Assembly (NCBI RefSeq): GCF_004570325.1
Contig: NZ_SPQO01000014.1
Location: 1-64,000 of the forward strand
Length of the DNA: 64,000 nt
Source of the DNA: Mycobacterium sp. PS03-16
GTDB lineage: Bacteria > Actinomycetota > Actinomycetes > Mycobacteriales > Mycobacteriaceae
Direction of reading: 5' to 3'
The notes below the pieces were generated by a model that did no database searches, was not told the DNA's origin, and saw only the letters and a program-made list of their open reading frames with translations. Positions 18,306 through 26,168 of this stretch are shown piece after piece; the stretch's first letter is position 1, and every line of letters starts with the position of its first letter. The translations under genes were made by a program, and so were the position numbers.

Positions 18306-18895
18306 GCAGTAAGGGCCGCCAGACCCGGCTGGCCCTCGAGCAGGCCGCCCGGAAGCTGTTCGCCGAACGGGGGTTTCACGGCACCACGCTGGCCGACATC
18401 ACGTCGGCGGCAGGAAAGTCGACGGCGGTGTTCTACCGCTACTTCGACGACAAAGAGGATCTGCTGGCCGCACTGGCCGAATCGTTCCTGCACGACATCG
18501 TGGCGCCGTCGGCGACCGTGTCGCTGCCCGAGTCGCCCGACGACGGCGAGTACTTCACCACCGTGGTGACCGGCTACTGGAACATGTTCAAGCAGAACAT
18601 CGGCATCATGATCGCCGTGGCGCAACTCGCCGCGTCCAAGCAGCGGTTCGCCAACGTGCAGAACGAGTTCCGCCGCTTCGGGATGGACATCGTCGCCGCG
18701 TCGGTGCGCCACGCCCAGCACCAGGGGTTCGGCACCGACCTCGACGCCGAGCACATCGCCGCCGCGATTGCGCTGCTGTTCGAGAACTTCACCGTCGTGA
18801 TGGTCGGGACCCCGGCTCCCGAACCGGCGATGAGCGACGCCGACGCCATCAGGACGCTGTCGACGATCTGGCAGAAGACGCTCTACGGCCGCTAG
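18281..18895 (+). CDS. TetR-family regulator embedded in the dioxygenase/CoA operon
   Basis: A 204-residue TetR. HTH at about residues 15-58 with TTLADITSAAGKSTAVFYRYFDDKEDLLAAL, where the recognition helix end is VFYRYF. The C-terminal domain has FENFTVVMVG, common in regulators of fatty-acid and catabolic operons. ATG 18281 overlaps the lyase gene by 25 bp in another frame, so it is made as part of the operon it probably represses: autoregulation by an operon product is likely. A start at 18281 also gives the normal distance to the HTH. Candidate operator: the inverted repeat or AT-rich element at 13721-13812. Confidence 0.87.
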   Translation: MAPESTSLSSKGRQTRLALEQAARKLFAERGFHGTTLADITSAAGKSTAVFYRYFDDKEDLLAALAESFLHDIVAPSATVSLPESPDDGEYFTTVVTGYWNMFKQNIGIMIAVAQLAASKQRFANVQNEFRRFGMDIVAASVRHAQHQGFGTDLDAEHIAAAIALLFENFTVVMVGTPAPEPAMSDADAIRTLSTIWQKTLYGR

Positions 18896-18915
18896 CTGAC
18901 GAAGGAGACCTCACC

Positions 18916-20163
18916 GTGGATTTCGCTCTCCCGGACCACCTGCCCGGGCTGCTCGAGGAGATGGACGCGTTCATCGAAGCGGAGATCAAGCCGCTCGAGC
19001 GCGACCACATCCAGTACTTCGACCACCGCCGGGAACACGCGCGCACGGACTGGGAGAACGGGGGCATCCCCCGCCGCGAATGGGAGGATCTGCTCGACGA
19101 GATGCGTCGGCGGGCCGATAAGGCCGGCTGGCTGCGCTACGGGTTGCCGTCGCAGTTCGGCGGCCGCGACGGCAGCAACCTCGACATGGCCGTCATCCGG
19201 GAACACCTCGCGCACAGGGGGCTCGGACTGCACAACGACCTGCAGGACGAGTCGTCGATCGTCGGGAATTTCCCCCAGGTGATCATGATGGACCGGTTCG
19301 GCACCGAGGCCCAGAAGGCCGAGTGGATCGAGGCGATGCTCACCGGTCAGCGATCCATGGCCTTCGGGCTCACCGAACCCGACCACGGCTCCGACGCCAC
19401 CTGGCTGGAGACCCGGGCGGTGCGCGACGGCTCAGGAGATGGGGGCTGGGTCATCAACGGCACCAAACGCTGGAACACCGGGGTGCACCGCGCAACTCAC
19501 GACCTGATCTTCGCCCGGACCTCCGGGGAACCCGGCCAAGCGCGCGGCATCACCGCGTTCCTGGTGCCCACCAATACCCCGGGCTTCACGGTCCCGTACT
19601 ACTGGTGGACCTTCAACATGCCCACCGATCACGGGGAGGTGGTGCTGCAGGACGTTCGGGTGCCGGAGGACGCCGTGCTCGGCGAGGTCGACCGGGGCCT
19701 GGAAGTGGGGCAGACGTTCCTGCACGAGAACCGGATCCGCCAGGCCGCCAGCAGCCTGGGCGCCGCCCAGCACTGCATCGACCGCGCCGTCGACTACGCC
19801 GGGCGGCGCACGGTGTTCGGCAAGCCGCTGGCGGTCAACCAGGCGGTGCAGTGGCCGCTCGTCGAGTTGCAGACCGAGGCGCAGATGGTGCGGCTGCTGG
19901 TGCGTTACGCCGCGTCCGAACTGGACCGCAACCACCACATGGAGGTCTCGGACAAGGTGTCGATGGCCAATTACCGGGCCAACCGCCTGGTGTGCGAGGC
20001 CGCCGACCGAGCGATGCAGGTGCACGGCGGCGTCGGCTACAGCCGCCACGAACCGTTCGAGCACATCTACCGGCACCACCGGCGCTACCGGATCACCGAG
20101 GGGGCCGAGGAGATCCAGATCCGCCGGGTCGCCCAGCGGCTGTTCGGGTTCGGGCGCAAGTGA
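18916..20163 (+). CDS. Acyl-CoA dehydrogenase (ACAD10/11- and LvaC-like context)
   Basis: A 415-residue acyl-CoA dehydrogenase. GTG 18916 follows a strong Shine-Dalgarno (GAAGGAGA, 18900-18907). FAD-binding and active-site motifs: MAFGLTEPDHGSDATWLETRA (about 147-167), NGTKRWNTG, and the catalytic Glu in YRITEGAEEIQIRRV near the C-terminus. The very next genes are an APH-fold kinase and a DUF6285-like protein. The same three functions occur as LvaC, LvaA and LvaB in levulinate catabolism of Pseudomonas putida, where 4-hydroxyacyl-CoA is phosphorylated and the dehydrogenase-fold enzyme removes the phosphate to give an enoyl-CoA; animal ACAD10/11 fuse the kinase and ACAD domains. By this analogy it may act in net dehydration rather than simple oxidation. 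Confidence 0.88.
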   Translation: MDFALPDHLPGLLEEMDAFIEAEIKPLERDHIQYFDHRREHARTDWENGGIPRREWEDLLDEMRRRADKAGWLRYGLPSQFGGRDGSNLDMAVIREHLAHRGLGLHNDLQDESSIVGNFPQVIMMDRFGTEAQKAEWIEAMLTGQRSMAFGLTEPDHGSDATWLETRAVRDGSGDGGWVINGTKRWNTGVHRATHDLIFARTSGEPGQARGITAFLVPTNTPGFTVPYYWWTFNMPTDHGEVVLQDVRVPEDAVLGEVDRGLEVGQTFLHENRIRQAASSLGAAQHCIDRAVDYAGRRTVFGKPLAVNQAVQWPLVELQTEAQMVRLLVRYAASELDRNHHMEVSDKVSMANYRANRLVCEAADRAMQVHGGVGYSRHEPFEHIYRHHRRYRITEGAEEIQIRRVAQRLFGFGRK

Positions 20164-21119
20164 GGGATCAGCTCGAAGCGGTCCTCGAACCGGTACTGGG
20201 CACGGTCACGGTCGAGAACCTGGTCACGCTGACCGGCGGCGCCAGCCGCACCACGTGGGCGTTCGACGCGGTCACACCCGACAGCAGGCAGGCCCTGATC
20301 CTGCGCACCGGACCCGATGACGAGGTCCACGCAGGCATGGAGCTCGAGGCGCGGGCCCAGCAGCGCGCCGCAGCCGCCGGCGCCCCCGTGCCGCACATCG
20401 TGACCGCCGACAATTCCGTTGCCCCGCTGGGCAAACCGTATCTGATCTGTGAGGCGATCGGTGGCGAGACGATCGTGCGGCGCATCTACCGCACGCTCGA
20501 CGACGACCGCCGCCGACGGTTGCTCGAACAGTGCGCGCAGGCGTTGGCCGCGATCCACCGTGCCGAACCCCACGGCATCGGGCTGACCGAGACCGATCAG
20601 CTCACCGAGTGGCGCGACCGCCTCGGCGAGATGGGCGACACCATCGCGACATTCGAGTGGGCGTTCCGGTGGCTGGCCGCCCACCGGCCCGACCCCTCGC
20701 CGCACCGGTTGGTGCACGGCGACTTCCGGATGGGCAACCTGATCGTCGACGACGGCGGGCTGGCCGCGGTGCTGGACTGGGAGCTCGTCCACATCGGTGA
20801 GGTCTACGAGGATCTGGCCTGGTTCTGCATCCGGGCGTGGCGGTTCGGCGCCCCCGAACGGCTCGGTGCGGGCGGGCTGGGTGGTGTCGAGGAATTCCTG
20901 ACCGCCTACGAGGACGCGAGCGGCACCGCCGTGGACCGCGCGGCGTTCCGGTGGTGGCTGATCGTCGCGACGCTGCGCTGGGGCGTCATCTGCCGGTTCC
21001 AGGCCGAACGCCACCTCAGCGGGCAGACGCCGTCGGTGGAGCTCGCCGCGATCGGGCGGCGCGTCTGCGAGACCGAATGGGATCTGCTCGACCTGCTCGA
21101 GGGGAAGGGACCACGATGA
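20160..21119 (+). CDS. APH-fold kinase, candidate 4-hydroxyacyl-CoA kinase (LvaA-like)
   Basis: A 319-residue aminoglycoside-phosphotransferase/choline-kinase fold. Glycine-rich loop region LTGGASRTTWAF (residues 24-35), the Brenner motif HGDFRMGNLIV with H186, catalytic D188 and N193, and the Mg-binding LDWE with D206. Such proteins beside acyl-CoA dehydrogenases are not drug-resistance genes; the characterised examples (LvaA, the N-terminal half of ACAD10/11) phosphorylate a hydroxyl on an acyl-CoA. GTG 20160 overlaps the ACAD stop and its own stop overlaps the next start (ATGA), so the three are tightly coupled. Function assigned by homology of the set. The chain length of the substrate is unknown. 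Confidence 0.87.
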   Translation: MRDQLEAVLEPVLGTVTVENLVTLTGGASRTTWAFDAVTPDSRQALILRTGPDDEVHAGMELEARAQQRAAAAGAPVPHIVTADNSVAPLGKPYLICEAIGGETIVRRIYRTLDDDRRRRLLEQCAQALAAIHRAEPHGIGLTETDQLTEWRDRLGEMGDTIATFEWAFRWLAAHRPDPSPHRLVHGDFRMGNLIVDDGGLAAVLDWELVHIGEVYEDLAWFCIRAWRFGAPERLGAGGLGGVEEFLTAYEDASGTAVDRAAFRWWLIVATLRWGVICRFQAERHLSGQTPSVELAAIGRRVCETEWDLLDLLEGKGPR

Positions 21120-21466
21120 GCGGACCGCAGTGGCTCTACGGCAGGCCGACCGCCGCCGAACTGGTCGCAGCGGTCGCCGACTTCATCGACCACGACGTGC
21201 GGGCGGCGACCGAGGGCCAGGTGAACTTCCACGCGCGGGTGGCCGCGAACGTGCTGCGCACCGTCGAGCGGGAACTGCGCGACGCCACCGCCGCCGACGC
21301 CGTCGCGTCGCTGACCGGCCTCGGCTACCCCGACGAGGCGGCGCTGGTCGCGGCGATCCGCGCCGGCGACCTCGACGACCGCGCCGACGATCTGCTCACC
21401 GGGTTGCGGGCGCTGGTGGGACACCGGCTGGCGGTCGCCCATCCCGGCTACGACCGGGCCGAGTGA
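21116..21466 (+). CDS. DUF6285-like small protein, probable partner of the APH-fold kinase (LvaB-like)
   Basis: A 116-residue mostly helical protein (RPTAAELVAAVADFIDHDVRAATEGQVNFHARVAANVLRTVEREL covers most of the N-terminal half). The pattern of L.AV.dFL...v...l.g...fh.RVaaNvL.iv.REL is that of the small proteins found next to APH-fold kinases and ACADs. In the levulinate system the small LvaB is required with LvaA for kinase activity (family knowledge), so a stabilising or regulatory subunit is likely. It starts by ATGA overlap with the kinase and is the last gene of the operon; 12 bp separate its stop from that of the convergent methyltransferase. Confidence 0.8.
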   Translation: MSGPQWLYGRPTAAELVAAVADFIDHDVRAATEGQVNFHARVAANVLRTVERELRDATAADAVASLTGLGYPDEAALVAAIRAGDLDDRADDLLTGLRALVGHRLAVAHPGYDRAE

Positions 21467-21478
21467 GCGATGCCCAGC

Positions 21479-22111
21479 TCAGCGCCGCCGGATCCGGGCC
21501 AGATACGCCGGCTCGTCGACACGCGCGCCGACGGGCAGCCCGAGCGCGTCGGTGTGCGCCGGCCCCACCACGCCGCGGTAGGTGGTGGTCTCCAGCGCCT
21601 CGACCTGCCAACCGTCGGTGAACGCGGTGCGGATGTCGACCTGGCTGACCTGCGGGCCGAAGCCATGCCCGGCATCGGAGAGGGCCAGCACGTGGACGGT
21701 CCCGCCCGACCGGCACACACGGCCCAGTCCCGCGACGTAGCGCGCCCGGTCGCCGGCGTCGAAGACGTGGAACAACGCACTGTCGACGACGGTGTCGTAG
21801 CGCGGTGGACCGTCGAGGGCAAGCGCGTCGGCGACCTCGAAGCGGGCGGCGACGCCCCGGTCGGCGGCGTTGCGGCGGGCCAGCTCGACGGCACGGGGCG
21901 CGAAGTCGACGCCGACGACGTCGTAGCCGAGCGTCGCCAGCAGGATGGTGTGCTCCCCGGCGCCGCAGCCGGCGTCGAGCACCGCGCCGCTGATGCCGCC
22001 GGAGCGTTCCAGTTCGACGATCGCGGGTTGCGGTTCGCCGATCACCCAGGGGGCGGCGCCGCCGGCGTAGATGTCATCGAACCGGGTCAGGGAAGGTGTC
22101 GTCTCGGGCAT
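21479..22111 (-). CDS. Class I SAM-dependent methyltransferase
   Basis: A 210-residue protein with the class I methyltransferase core: motif I VLDAGCGAGEHTILLA (about 50-65), the acidic end of beta-2 in VVGVDFAPRAVELARR (about 73-88), and motif IV-like YDTVVDSALFHVF (about 110-122). The N-terminus FDDIYAGGAAPWVIGEPQPAI is the hallmark of a subgroup annotated as thiopurine-methyltransferase-like or small-molecule methyltransferases in mycobacteria. ATG 22111 removes an unlikely N-terminal extension. It is divergent from the SnoaL-like gene with about 60 bp between starts. The methyl acceptor is unknown. Confidence 0.82.
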   Translation of the reverse strand: MPETTPSLTRFDDIYAGGAAPWVIGEPQPAIVELERSGGISGAVLDAGCGAGEHTILLATLGYDVVGVDFAPRAVELARRNAADRGVAARFEVADALALDGPPRYDTVVDSALFHVFDAGDRARYVAGLGRVCRSGGTVHVLALSDAGHGFGPQVSQVDIRTAFTDGWQVEALETTTYRGVVGPAHTDALGLPVGARVDEPAYLARIRRR

Positions 22112-22172
22112 GGCGGCAGTCTCGTACCTCAAGTGCGCTCGAGGTCAAGCCGGCACAGGAAGGAGGTTCGCG

Positions 22173-22553
22173 GTGGCAGCCGTTGAGGAGGTGGCGGACC
22201 GGTTGTTCGCGGCGATCGCGGACAGTGACATCGCCGCCGTCGAGGCGCTGTGGGCGCCCGACGTGCGGGTCTGGCACTCCGGTGACCGCCGCGACAACGA
22301 ACGCGCCCGGGCGTTGCGGGTGATCGGATGGTTCGTCGGCCGCACCGTCGAGCGCCGCTACGAGGTGCTCGACCGCCGGTTCTTCGACGGCGGCTTCGTC
22401 CAGCAGCACATCCTGCACGCCACCGGCACCGGCGGCGAGGTGGTCGCCATGCGCGTCTGCATCGTGATCATGGTCGGCGAGGACGGGCTGATCACCCGGA
22501 TCGACGAGTACTTCGACACCACCGACCTGGCCCCACTGCTGGACCGGACATGA
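22173..22553 (+). CDS. SnoaL-like/NTF2-fold protein
   Basis: A 126-residue NTF2-like protein: helical start VADRLFAAIADSDIAAVEALWAPDVRVWHSGD, then VGRTVERRYEVLDRRFFDGGFVQQHILHATG and GLITRIDEYFDTTDLAPLL, the ketosteroid-isomerase/SnoaL arrangement of three helices followed by a curved sheet. The start is GTG 22173, decided by a near-perfect ribosome binding site (GGAAGGAGG, 22158-22166) 6 nt before it. Family members act as isomerases, cyclases or limonene-epoxide-hydrolase-like enzymes, and many have no known activity. Substrate unknown; steroid or terpenoid chemistry would fit the neighbourhood but is not shown. Confidence 0.8.
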   Translation: MAAVEEVADRLFAAIADSDIAAVEALWAPDVRVWHSGDRRDNERARALRVIGWFVGRTVERRYEVLDRRFFDGGFVQQHILHATGTGGEVVAMRVCIVIMVGEDGLITRIDEYFDTTDLAPLLDRT

Positions 22554-22597
22554 TCAGACGCTTTCCGTGACTGCGCCGTGTGCGCGGCCGCAACCAG

Positions 22598-22603
22598 TAG
22601 CAT
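22598..22603 (+). promoter_or_regulatory. Candidate -10 for a leaderless response-regulator transcript
   Basis: TAGCAT fits TANNNT and ends 6 nt before the ATG at 22610, so the mRNA would start at the start codon. There is no Shine-Dalgarno before this ATG, which supports leaderless translation. Confidence 0.45.
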
Positions 22604-22609
22604 CGGCCC

Positions 22610-23011
22610 ATGGCTTCGGCGTCCCGACCGCTGCGGATCCTCGTCTACAGCGACAACCCGCGGACGCGTGAGGCGGTGCGGCTGGCGCTGGGCACGCGGG
22701 TGCACCCGGAGTTGCCCGAGCTGACCTACCTGGACGTCGCCACCGCACCCATGGTGCTCAAGCAACTCGATGAGGGCGGCTTCGACCTCGCGATCCTCGA
22801 CGGGGAGGCGACGCCGGCGGGTGGGATGGGCGTCGCCAAGCAGATCAAGGACGAGGTGACGGGCGCGCCGCCGATCCTGGTGCTCACCGGCCGCCCGGAC
22901 GACGCCTGGCTGGCCAGCTGGTCGCGCGCGGAAGCCGCCGTACCGCATCCGATCGACCCGATCCGGCTCGGTGAGGCCGTGGTCTCGCTGCTGCGCCTGA
23001 CCGCCCAGTAG
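22610..23011 (+). CDS. Atypical response regulator, stand-alone receiver domain (Rv3143 orthologue)
   Basis: A 133-residue single receiver domain without an output domain, close to M. tuberculosis Rv3143, which also precedes nuo. The phospho-acceptor Asp is D64 in LAILDGEA, and T93 follows in VLTGRPDD. However, the metal-binding acidic pair is reduced to SD (14-15), and the conserved Lys after beta-5 is replaced in AAVPHPIDP (H113). The long insertion ATPAGGMGVAKQIKDE after D64 is conserved with Rv3143. Missing the Lys switch means normal phosphorylation-driven activation is doubtful, so it is best described as a pseudo-receiver that probably works by protein contact. The constant position upstream of nuo suggests a link to complex I. 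Confidence 0.9.
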   Translation: MASASRPLRILVYSDNPRTREAVRLALGTRVHPELPELTYLDVATAPMVLKQLDEGGFDLAILDGEATPAGGMGVAKQIKDEVTGAPPILVLTGRPDDAWLASWSRAEAAVPHPIDPIRLGEAVVSLLRLTAQ

Positions 23012-23152
23012 CCGCCCCGTGCTGTCCCGGTAGTCGACCGGTCAAATCCCCTGGTGCTCTGCGCCGTTGGCGCATGGCTGACGTCGCCGACGGCACCTGC
23101 CGCCACACTCGCCGATCCTATCCGAATGTGTGGCGCAGATCGCAAATGTGGC

Positions 23153-23173
23153 TAGGCTGTGGGTCAGCTCACA
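23153..23173 (+). promoter_or_regulatory. Candidate nuo operon promoter with a CRP-like site
   Basis: TAGGCT (23153-23158) matches the mycobacterial -10. Overlapping its last base, TGTGGGTCAGCTCACA (23158-23173) matches the CRP/Cmr consensus TGTGA-N6-TCACA at 9 of 10 positions. A site just downstream of a -10 would block initiation, so cAMP-CRP-type repression of nuo is predicted. The leader to nuoA would be about 38 nt. The matched half-sites are seen; regulation is inference. Confidence 0.5.
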
Positions 23174-23203
23174 TCGTCAGCCTCGAGGGAGCGTTCGGCC
23201 GGT

Positions 23204-23584
23204 ATGGACCTGTACACACCGATCCTGGTGCTCGGCGCCATCGCCGCGGTGTTCGCGGTGGTTTCGGTGGTGATCGCTGTCGTCATCGGCCCCACCCGGT
23301 ACAACCGTGCCAAACTCGAGGCCTACGAGTGCGGGATCGAACCGCTCGCCGCGGGGGGTGACGGCGGGACGCGCGCCGCCACCGTGCAGCGGTTCCCGAT
23401 CAAGTACTACCTGACCGCGATGTTGTTCATCGTCTTCGACATCGAGATCGTCTTCCTCTACCCGTGGGCGGTGGCGTTCGACAGCCTCGGCCTGTTCGCG
23501 TTGGTGGAGATGCTGCTGTTCATGCTCACCGTGTTCGTGGCCTACGCGTACGTGTGGCGCCGGGGAGGGCTCAATTGGGACTAG
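23204..23584 (+). CDS. nuoA: NADH-quinone oxidoreductase subunit A
   Basis: A 126-residue membrane subunit of complex I with three helices (about residues 7-30, 66-88, 95-118). The conserved cytoplasmic loop is present: YECGIEP at 40-46, then [25 protein letters not shown], where the acidic D/E residues near the quinone channel are intact. It forms, with NuoH, NuoJ and NuoK, the junction between the hydrophilic arm and the membrane arm. ATG 23204 follows GAGGGA at 23186-23191. First gene of the operon, about 190 bp after the response regulator; its 3' end overlaps nuoB by 10 bp. Confidence 0.96.
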   Translation: MDLYTPILVLGAIAAVFAVVSVVIAVVIGPTRYNRAKLEAYECGIEPLAAGGDGGTRAATVQRFPIKYYLTAMLFIVFDIEIVFLYPWAVAFDSLGLFALVEMLLFMLTVFVAYAYVWRRGGLNWD

Positions 23585-24129
23585 AGGAACGGCTGCCCGG
23601 CGGCATCCTGCTGTCGACGGTCGAGAAGGTGGCAGGGTATGTCCGCGCCGGGTCGCTGTGGCCGGCGACGTTCGGGCTGGCGTGCTGTGCAATCGAGATG
23701 ATGGCGACCGCGGGACCGCGCTTCGACATCTCGCGCTTCGGGATGGAACGGTTCTCCGCAACCCCCCGGCAGGCCGATCTGATGATCGTCGCGGGCCGGG
23801 TGAGCCAGAAGATGGCGCCGGTGCTGCGCCAGATCTACGACCAGATGGCGGAGCCGAAATGGGTGCTCGCCATGGGGGTTTGCGCGTCGTCGGGCGGGAT
23901 GTTCAACAACTACGCGATCGTGCAGGGCGTCGACCACGTCGTCCCGGTGGACATCTACCTGCCGGGCTGCCCGCCGCGGCCGGAGATGCTGCTGCACGCG
24001 ATCCTCAAGCTGCACGAGAAGATTCAGCAGATGCCGCTCGGCGTCAACCGCGACGAGGCGGTGCGCGAGGCCGAACAGGCCGCGCTCGCGGTGACACCGA
24101 CCATCGAGTTGAAGGGTCTGTTGCGGTGA
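23575..24129 (+). CDS. nuoB: NADH-quinone oxidoreductase subunit B (cluster N2)
   Basis: A 184-residue hydrophilic subunit carrying the terminal [4Fe-4S] cluster N2, which passes electrons to quinone. Ligands are visible: adjacent C37-C38, C103 and C132 (in [17 protein letters not shown] and LPGCPPRPE). The start is TTG 23575: it overlaps the nuoA stop region by 10 bp, lies 6-8 nt after GGGGAGGG, and gives [13 protein letters not shown], the N-terminus conserved in mycobacterial NuoB. A downstream start would delete conserved residues. The rare start codon, together with the overlap, may lower or couple its translation. Confidence 0.96.
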   Translation: MGLEERLPGGILLSTVEKVAGYVRAGSLWPATFGLACCAIEMMATAGPRFDISRFGMERFSATPRQADLMIVAGRVSQKMAPVLRQIYDQMAEPKWVLAMGVCASSGGMFNNYAIVQGVDHVVPVDIYLPGCPPRPEMLLHAILKLHEKIQQMPLGVNRDEAVREAEQAALAVTPTIELKGLLR

Positions 24130-24830
24130 CGGGTTCCCACGACGCCACGTCGGGTCCCGCCGTGGGCCCGAACGATTCCGAGGTCATCGACGTTCGGCGC
24201 GGCATGTTCGGCGCGCGGGGCACGGGCGACACGTCGGGCTATGGGCGGCTGATCCGGCCGGTGGCGCTGCCCGGGAGTTCGCCCCGGCCCTACGGTGGCT
24301 ACTTCGACGACGTCGTCGACGCGCTGGCCGCCGCGCTGGGCGCCGACGGCTACGACGCGTCCATCGAGCGTGTCGTGGTCCACCGCGACGAACTCACCCT
24401 CGAGGTCGAACGCAGCCAACTGCCCGTCGTGGCACGGACACTGCGCGACGACGCGGCGCTGCGGTTCGAGCTGTGCCTCGGTGTCAGCGGCGTGCACTAT
24501 CCCGGCGACGCGGGCCGCGAACTGCACGCGGTGTACCCGTTGATGTCGATCACCCACAACCGGCGCATCCGGCTGGAAGTGGCCGTACCCGACGGCGATC
24601 CGCACCTCCCGTCGCTGTTCGCGGTGTATCCCACCACCGACTGGCATGAGCGGGAGACCTACGACTTCTTCGGGATGATCTTCGACGGCCACCCCGCGCT
24701 GACCCGCATCGAGATGCCCGACGACTGGGTGGGCCACCCGCAGCGCAAGGACTATCCGCTGGGCGGGGTCCCCGTCGAATACCACGGGGCGCAGATTCCG
24801 CCGCCCGACGAGCGGAGGGCGTACAACTGA
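24126..24830 (+). CDS. nuoC: NADH-quinone oxidoreductase subunit C
   Basis: A 234-residue subunit of the connecting fragment of complex I, without cofactor. The 30-kDa-subunit signature is present near the C-terminus ([19 protein letters not shown], about residues 175-193), followed by RIEMPDDW and a C-terminal RKDYPLGG that contacts NuoD. The N-terminal ~45 residues ([22 protein letters not shown]) are an actinobacterial extension. GTG 24126 overlaps the nuoB stop (GTGA). In E. coli nuoC and nuoD are fused; here they are separate but overlap at TGATGA. Confidence 0.96.
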   Translation: MTGSHDATSGPAVGPNDSEVIDVRRGMFGARGTGDTSGYGRLIRPVALPGSSPRPYGGYFDDVVDALAAALGADGYDASIERVVVHRDELTLEVERSQLPVVARTLRDDAALRFELCLGVSGVHYPGDAGRELHAVYPLMSITHNRRIRLEVAVPDGDPHLPSLFAVYPTTDWHERETYDFFGMIFDGHPALTRIEMPDDWVGHPQRKDYPLGGVPVEYHGAQIPPPDERRAYN

Positions 24831-26140
24831 TGAGCGCTTCGGTCACACCGCCCGAACGGGTGGTCGTCGTCGGCGGCGACGACTGGGATCAGGTGGTCGC
24901 GGCCGCCGAAGCCGCCCAGGCCGGCGAGCGCATCGTCGTGAACATGGGCCCGCAGCATCCGTCGACGCACGGGGTGCTGCGGCTGATCCTCGAGATCGAG
25001 GGCGAGACCGTCACCGAAGTGCGGTGCGGTATCGGCTATCTGCACACGGGGATCGAGAAGAACCTGGAGTACCGCAACTGGACCCAGGGCGTCACGTTCG
25101 TCACCCGGATGGACTACCTGTCGCCGTTCTTCAACGAGACCGCCTACTGCCTGGGCGTGGAGAAGCTGCTCGGCGTCACCGACGACATCCCCGCGCGCAC
25201 CAACGTGATCCGCGTGATGATGATGGAACTCAACCGCATCTCCTCGCATCTGGTGGCGCTGGCCACCGGTGGGATGGAACTCGGCGCGATGAGCGCGATG
25301 TTCTACGGCTTTCGCGAACGCGAACAGATCCTGTCGGTGTTCGAGTTGATCACCGGGCTGCGGATGAACCACGCCTACATCCGGCCGGGCGGGCTGGCGG
25401 CCGACCTGCCCGACGATGCGGTGCCCCGCATCCGAGACCTGCTCGGTCTGCTGCCCGGGCGGCTGCGCGACCTGGAGAACCTGCTCAACGAGAACTACAT
25501 CTGGAAGGCGCGCACCCAGGGCATCGGCTACCTCGATCTGGCCGGCTGTATGGCGCTGGGGATCACGGGCCCGGTGCTGCGCTCCACCGGGCTGCCCCAC
25601 GACCTGCGCCGTGCCCAACCGTACTGCGGCTACGAGGATTACGAGTTCGACGTGATCACCGACGACGGTTGCGACGCCTACGGGCGCTACCTCATCCGTG
25701 TAAAAGAGATGCGCGAATCCCTCAAGATCGTCGAGCAGTGCCTGGACAAGCTCAAGCCGGGCCCGGTGATGATCGACGACCGCAAACTGGCGTGGCCCGC
25801 CGATCTGAAACTCGGACCGGACGGGCTGGGCAACTCCCCCGAACACATCGCCCGCATCATGGGGCATTCGATGGAAGGCCTGATCCACCACTTCAAACTG
25901 GTCACCGAGGGCATCCGCGTGCCGGCGGGGCAGGTCTACGTCGCCGTCGAATCGCCGCGCGGCGAATTGGGTGTGCACATGGTCTCCGACGGCGGCACCC
26001 GCCCCTACCGCGTGCACTACCGCGATCCGTCGTTCACGAATCTGCAGGCGGTGGCGGCGATGTGCGAAGGCGGCATGGTCGCCGACGCGATCTCGGCGGT
26101 GGCGTCGATCGATCCGGTCATGGGTGGGGTGGACCGCTGA
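24830..26140 (+). CDS. nuoD: NADH-quinone oxidoreductase subunit D (quinone pocket)
   Basis: A 436-residue 49-kDa subunit that builds the quinone-binding cavity with NuoB and evolved from [NiFe]-hydrogenase large subunits. The key loop [13 protein letters not shown] carries H43 and H47; the ligand Cys of hydrogenases are absent, as expected. Other conserved segments: [39 protein letters not shown] and a C-terminal [12 protein letters not shown] 24830 overlaps the nuoC stop (TGATGA). Its own stop overlaps the ATG of the first mini-ORF repeat at 26137-26160, not nuoE directly, which is unusual for this operon. Confidence 0.96.
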   Translation: MSASVTPPERVVVVGGDDWDQVVAAAEAAQAGERIVVNMGPQHPSTHGVLRLILEIEGETVTEVRCGIGYLHTGIEKNLEYRNWTQGVTFVTRMDYLSPFFNETAYCLGVEKLLGVTDDIPARTNVIRVMMMELNRISSHLVALATGGMELGAMSAMFYGFREREQILSVFELITGLRMNHAYIRPGGLAADLPDDAVPRIRDLLGLLPGRLRDLENLLNENYIWKARTQGIGYLDLAGCMALGITGPVLRSTGLPHDLRRAQPYCGYEDYEFDVITDDGCDAYGRYLIRVKEMRESLKIVEQCLDKLKPGPVMIDDRKLAWPADLKLGPDGLGNSPEHIARIMGHSMEGLIHHFKLVTEGIRVPAGQVYVAVESPRGELGVHMVSDGGTRPYRVHYRDPSFTNLQAVAAMCEGGMVADAISAVASIDPVMGGVDR

Positions 26141-26160
26141 TGAGCGCTTGCGCGAAGAAG
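26137..26160 (+). repeat. 24-bp repeat copy 1 at the nuoD/nuoE junction, with mini-[13 protein letters not shown]
   Basis: These 24 bases are identical to 33533-33556 at the nuoK/nuoL junction. The sequence begins CTGATGAGCGCTTGCG. Here its ATG (26140) overlaps the nuoD stop, and the ten-codon frame [10 protein letters not shown] ends at TGA 26170-26172, overlapping the nuoE GTG at 26169. It could bridge translation from nuoD to nuoE. The first 13 bases also occur at the nuoC/nuoD junction. Confidence 0.7.
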
Positions 26161-26168
26161 GTCGGCTT

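Noticed and set aside
20160..21119. Aminoglycoside resistance phosphotransferase
   Set aside because: The operon context with ACAD and DUF6285-like genes fits acyl-CoA kinase-type members of this fold, not drug kinases.
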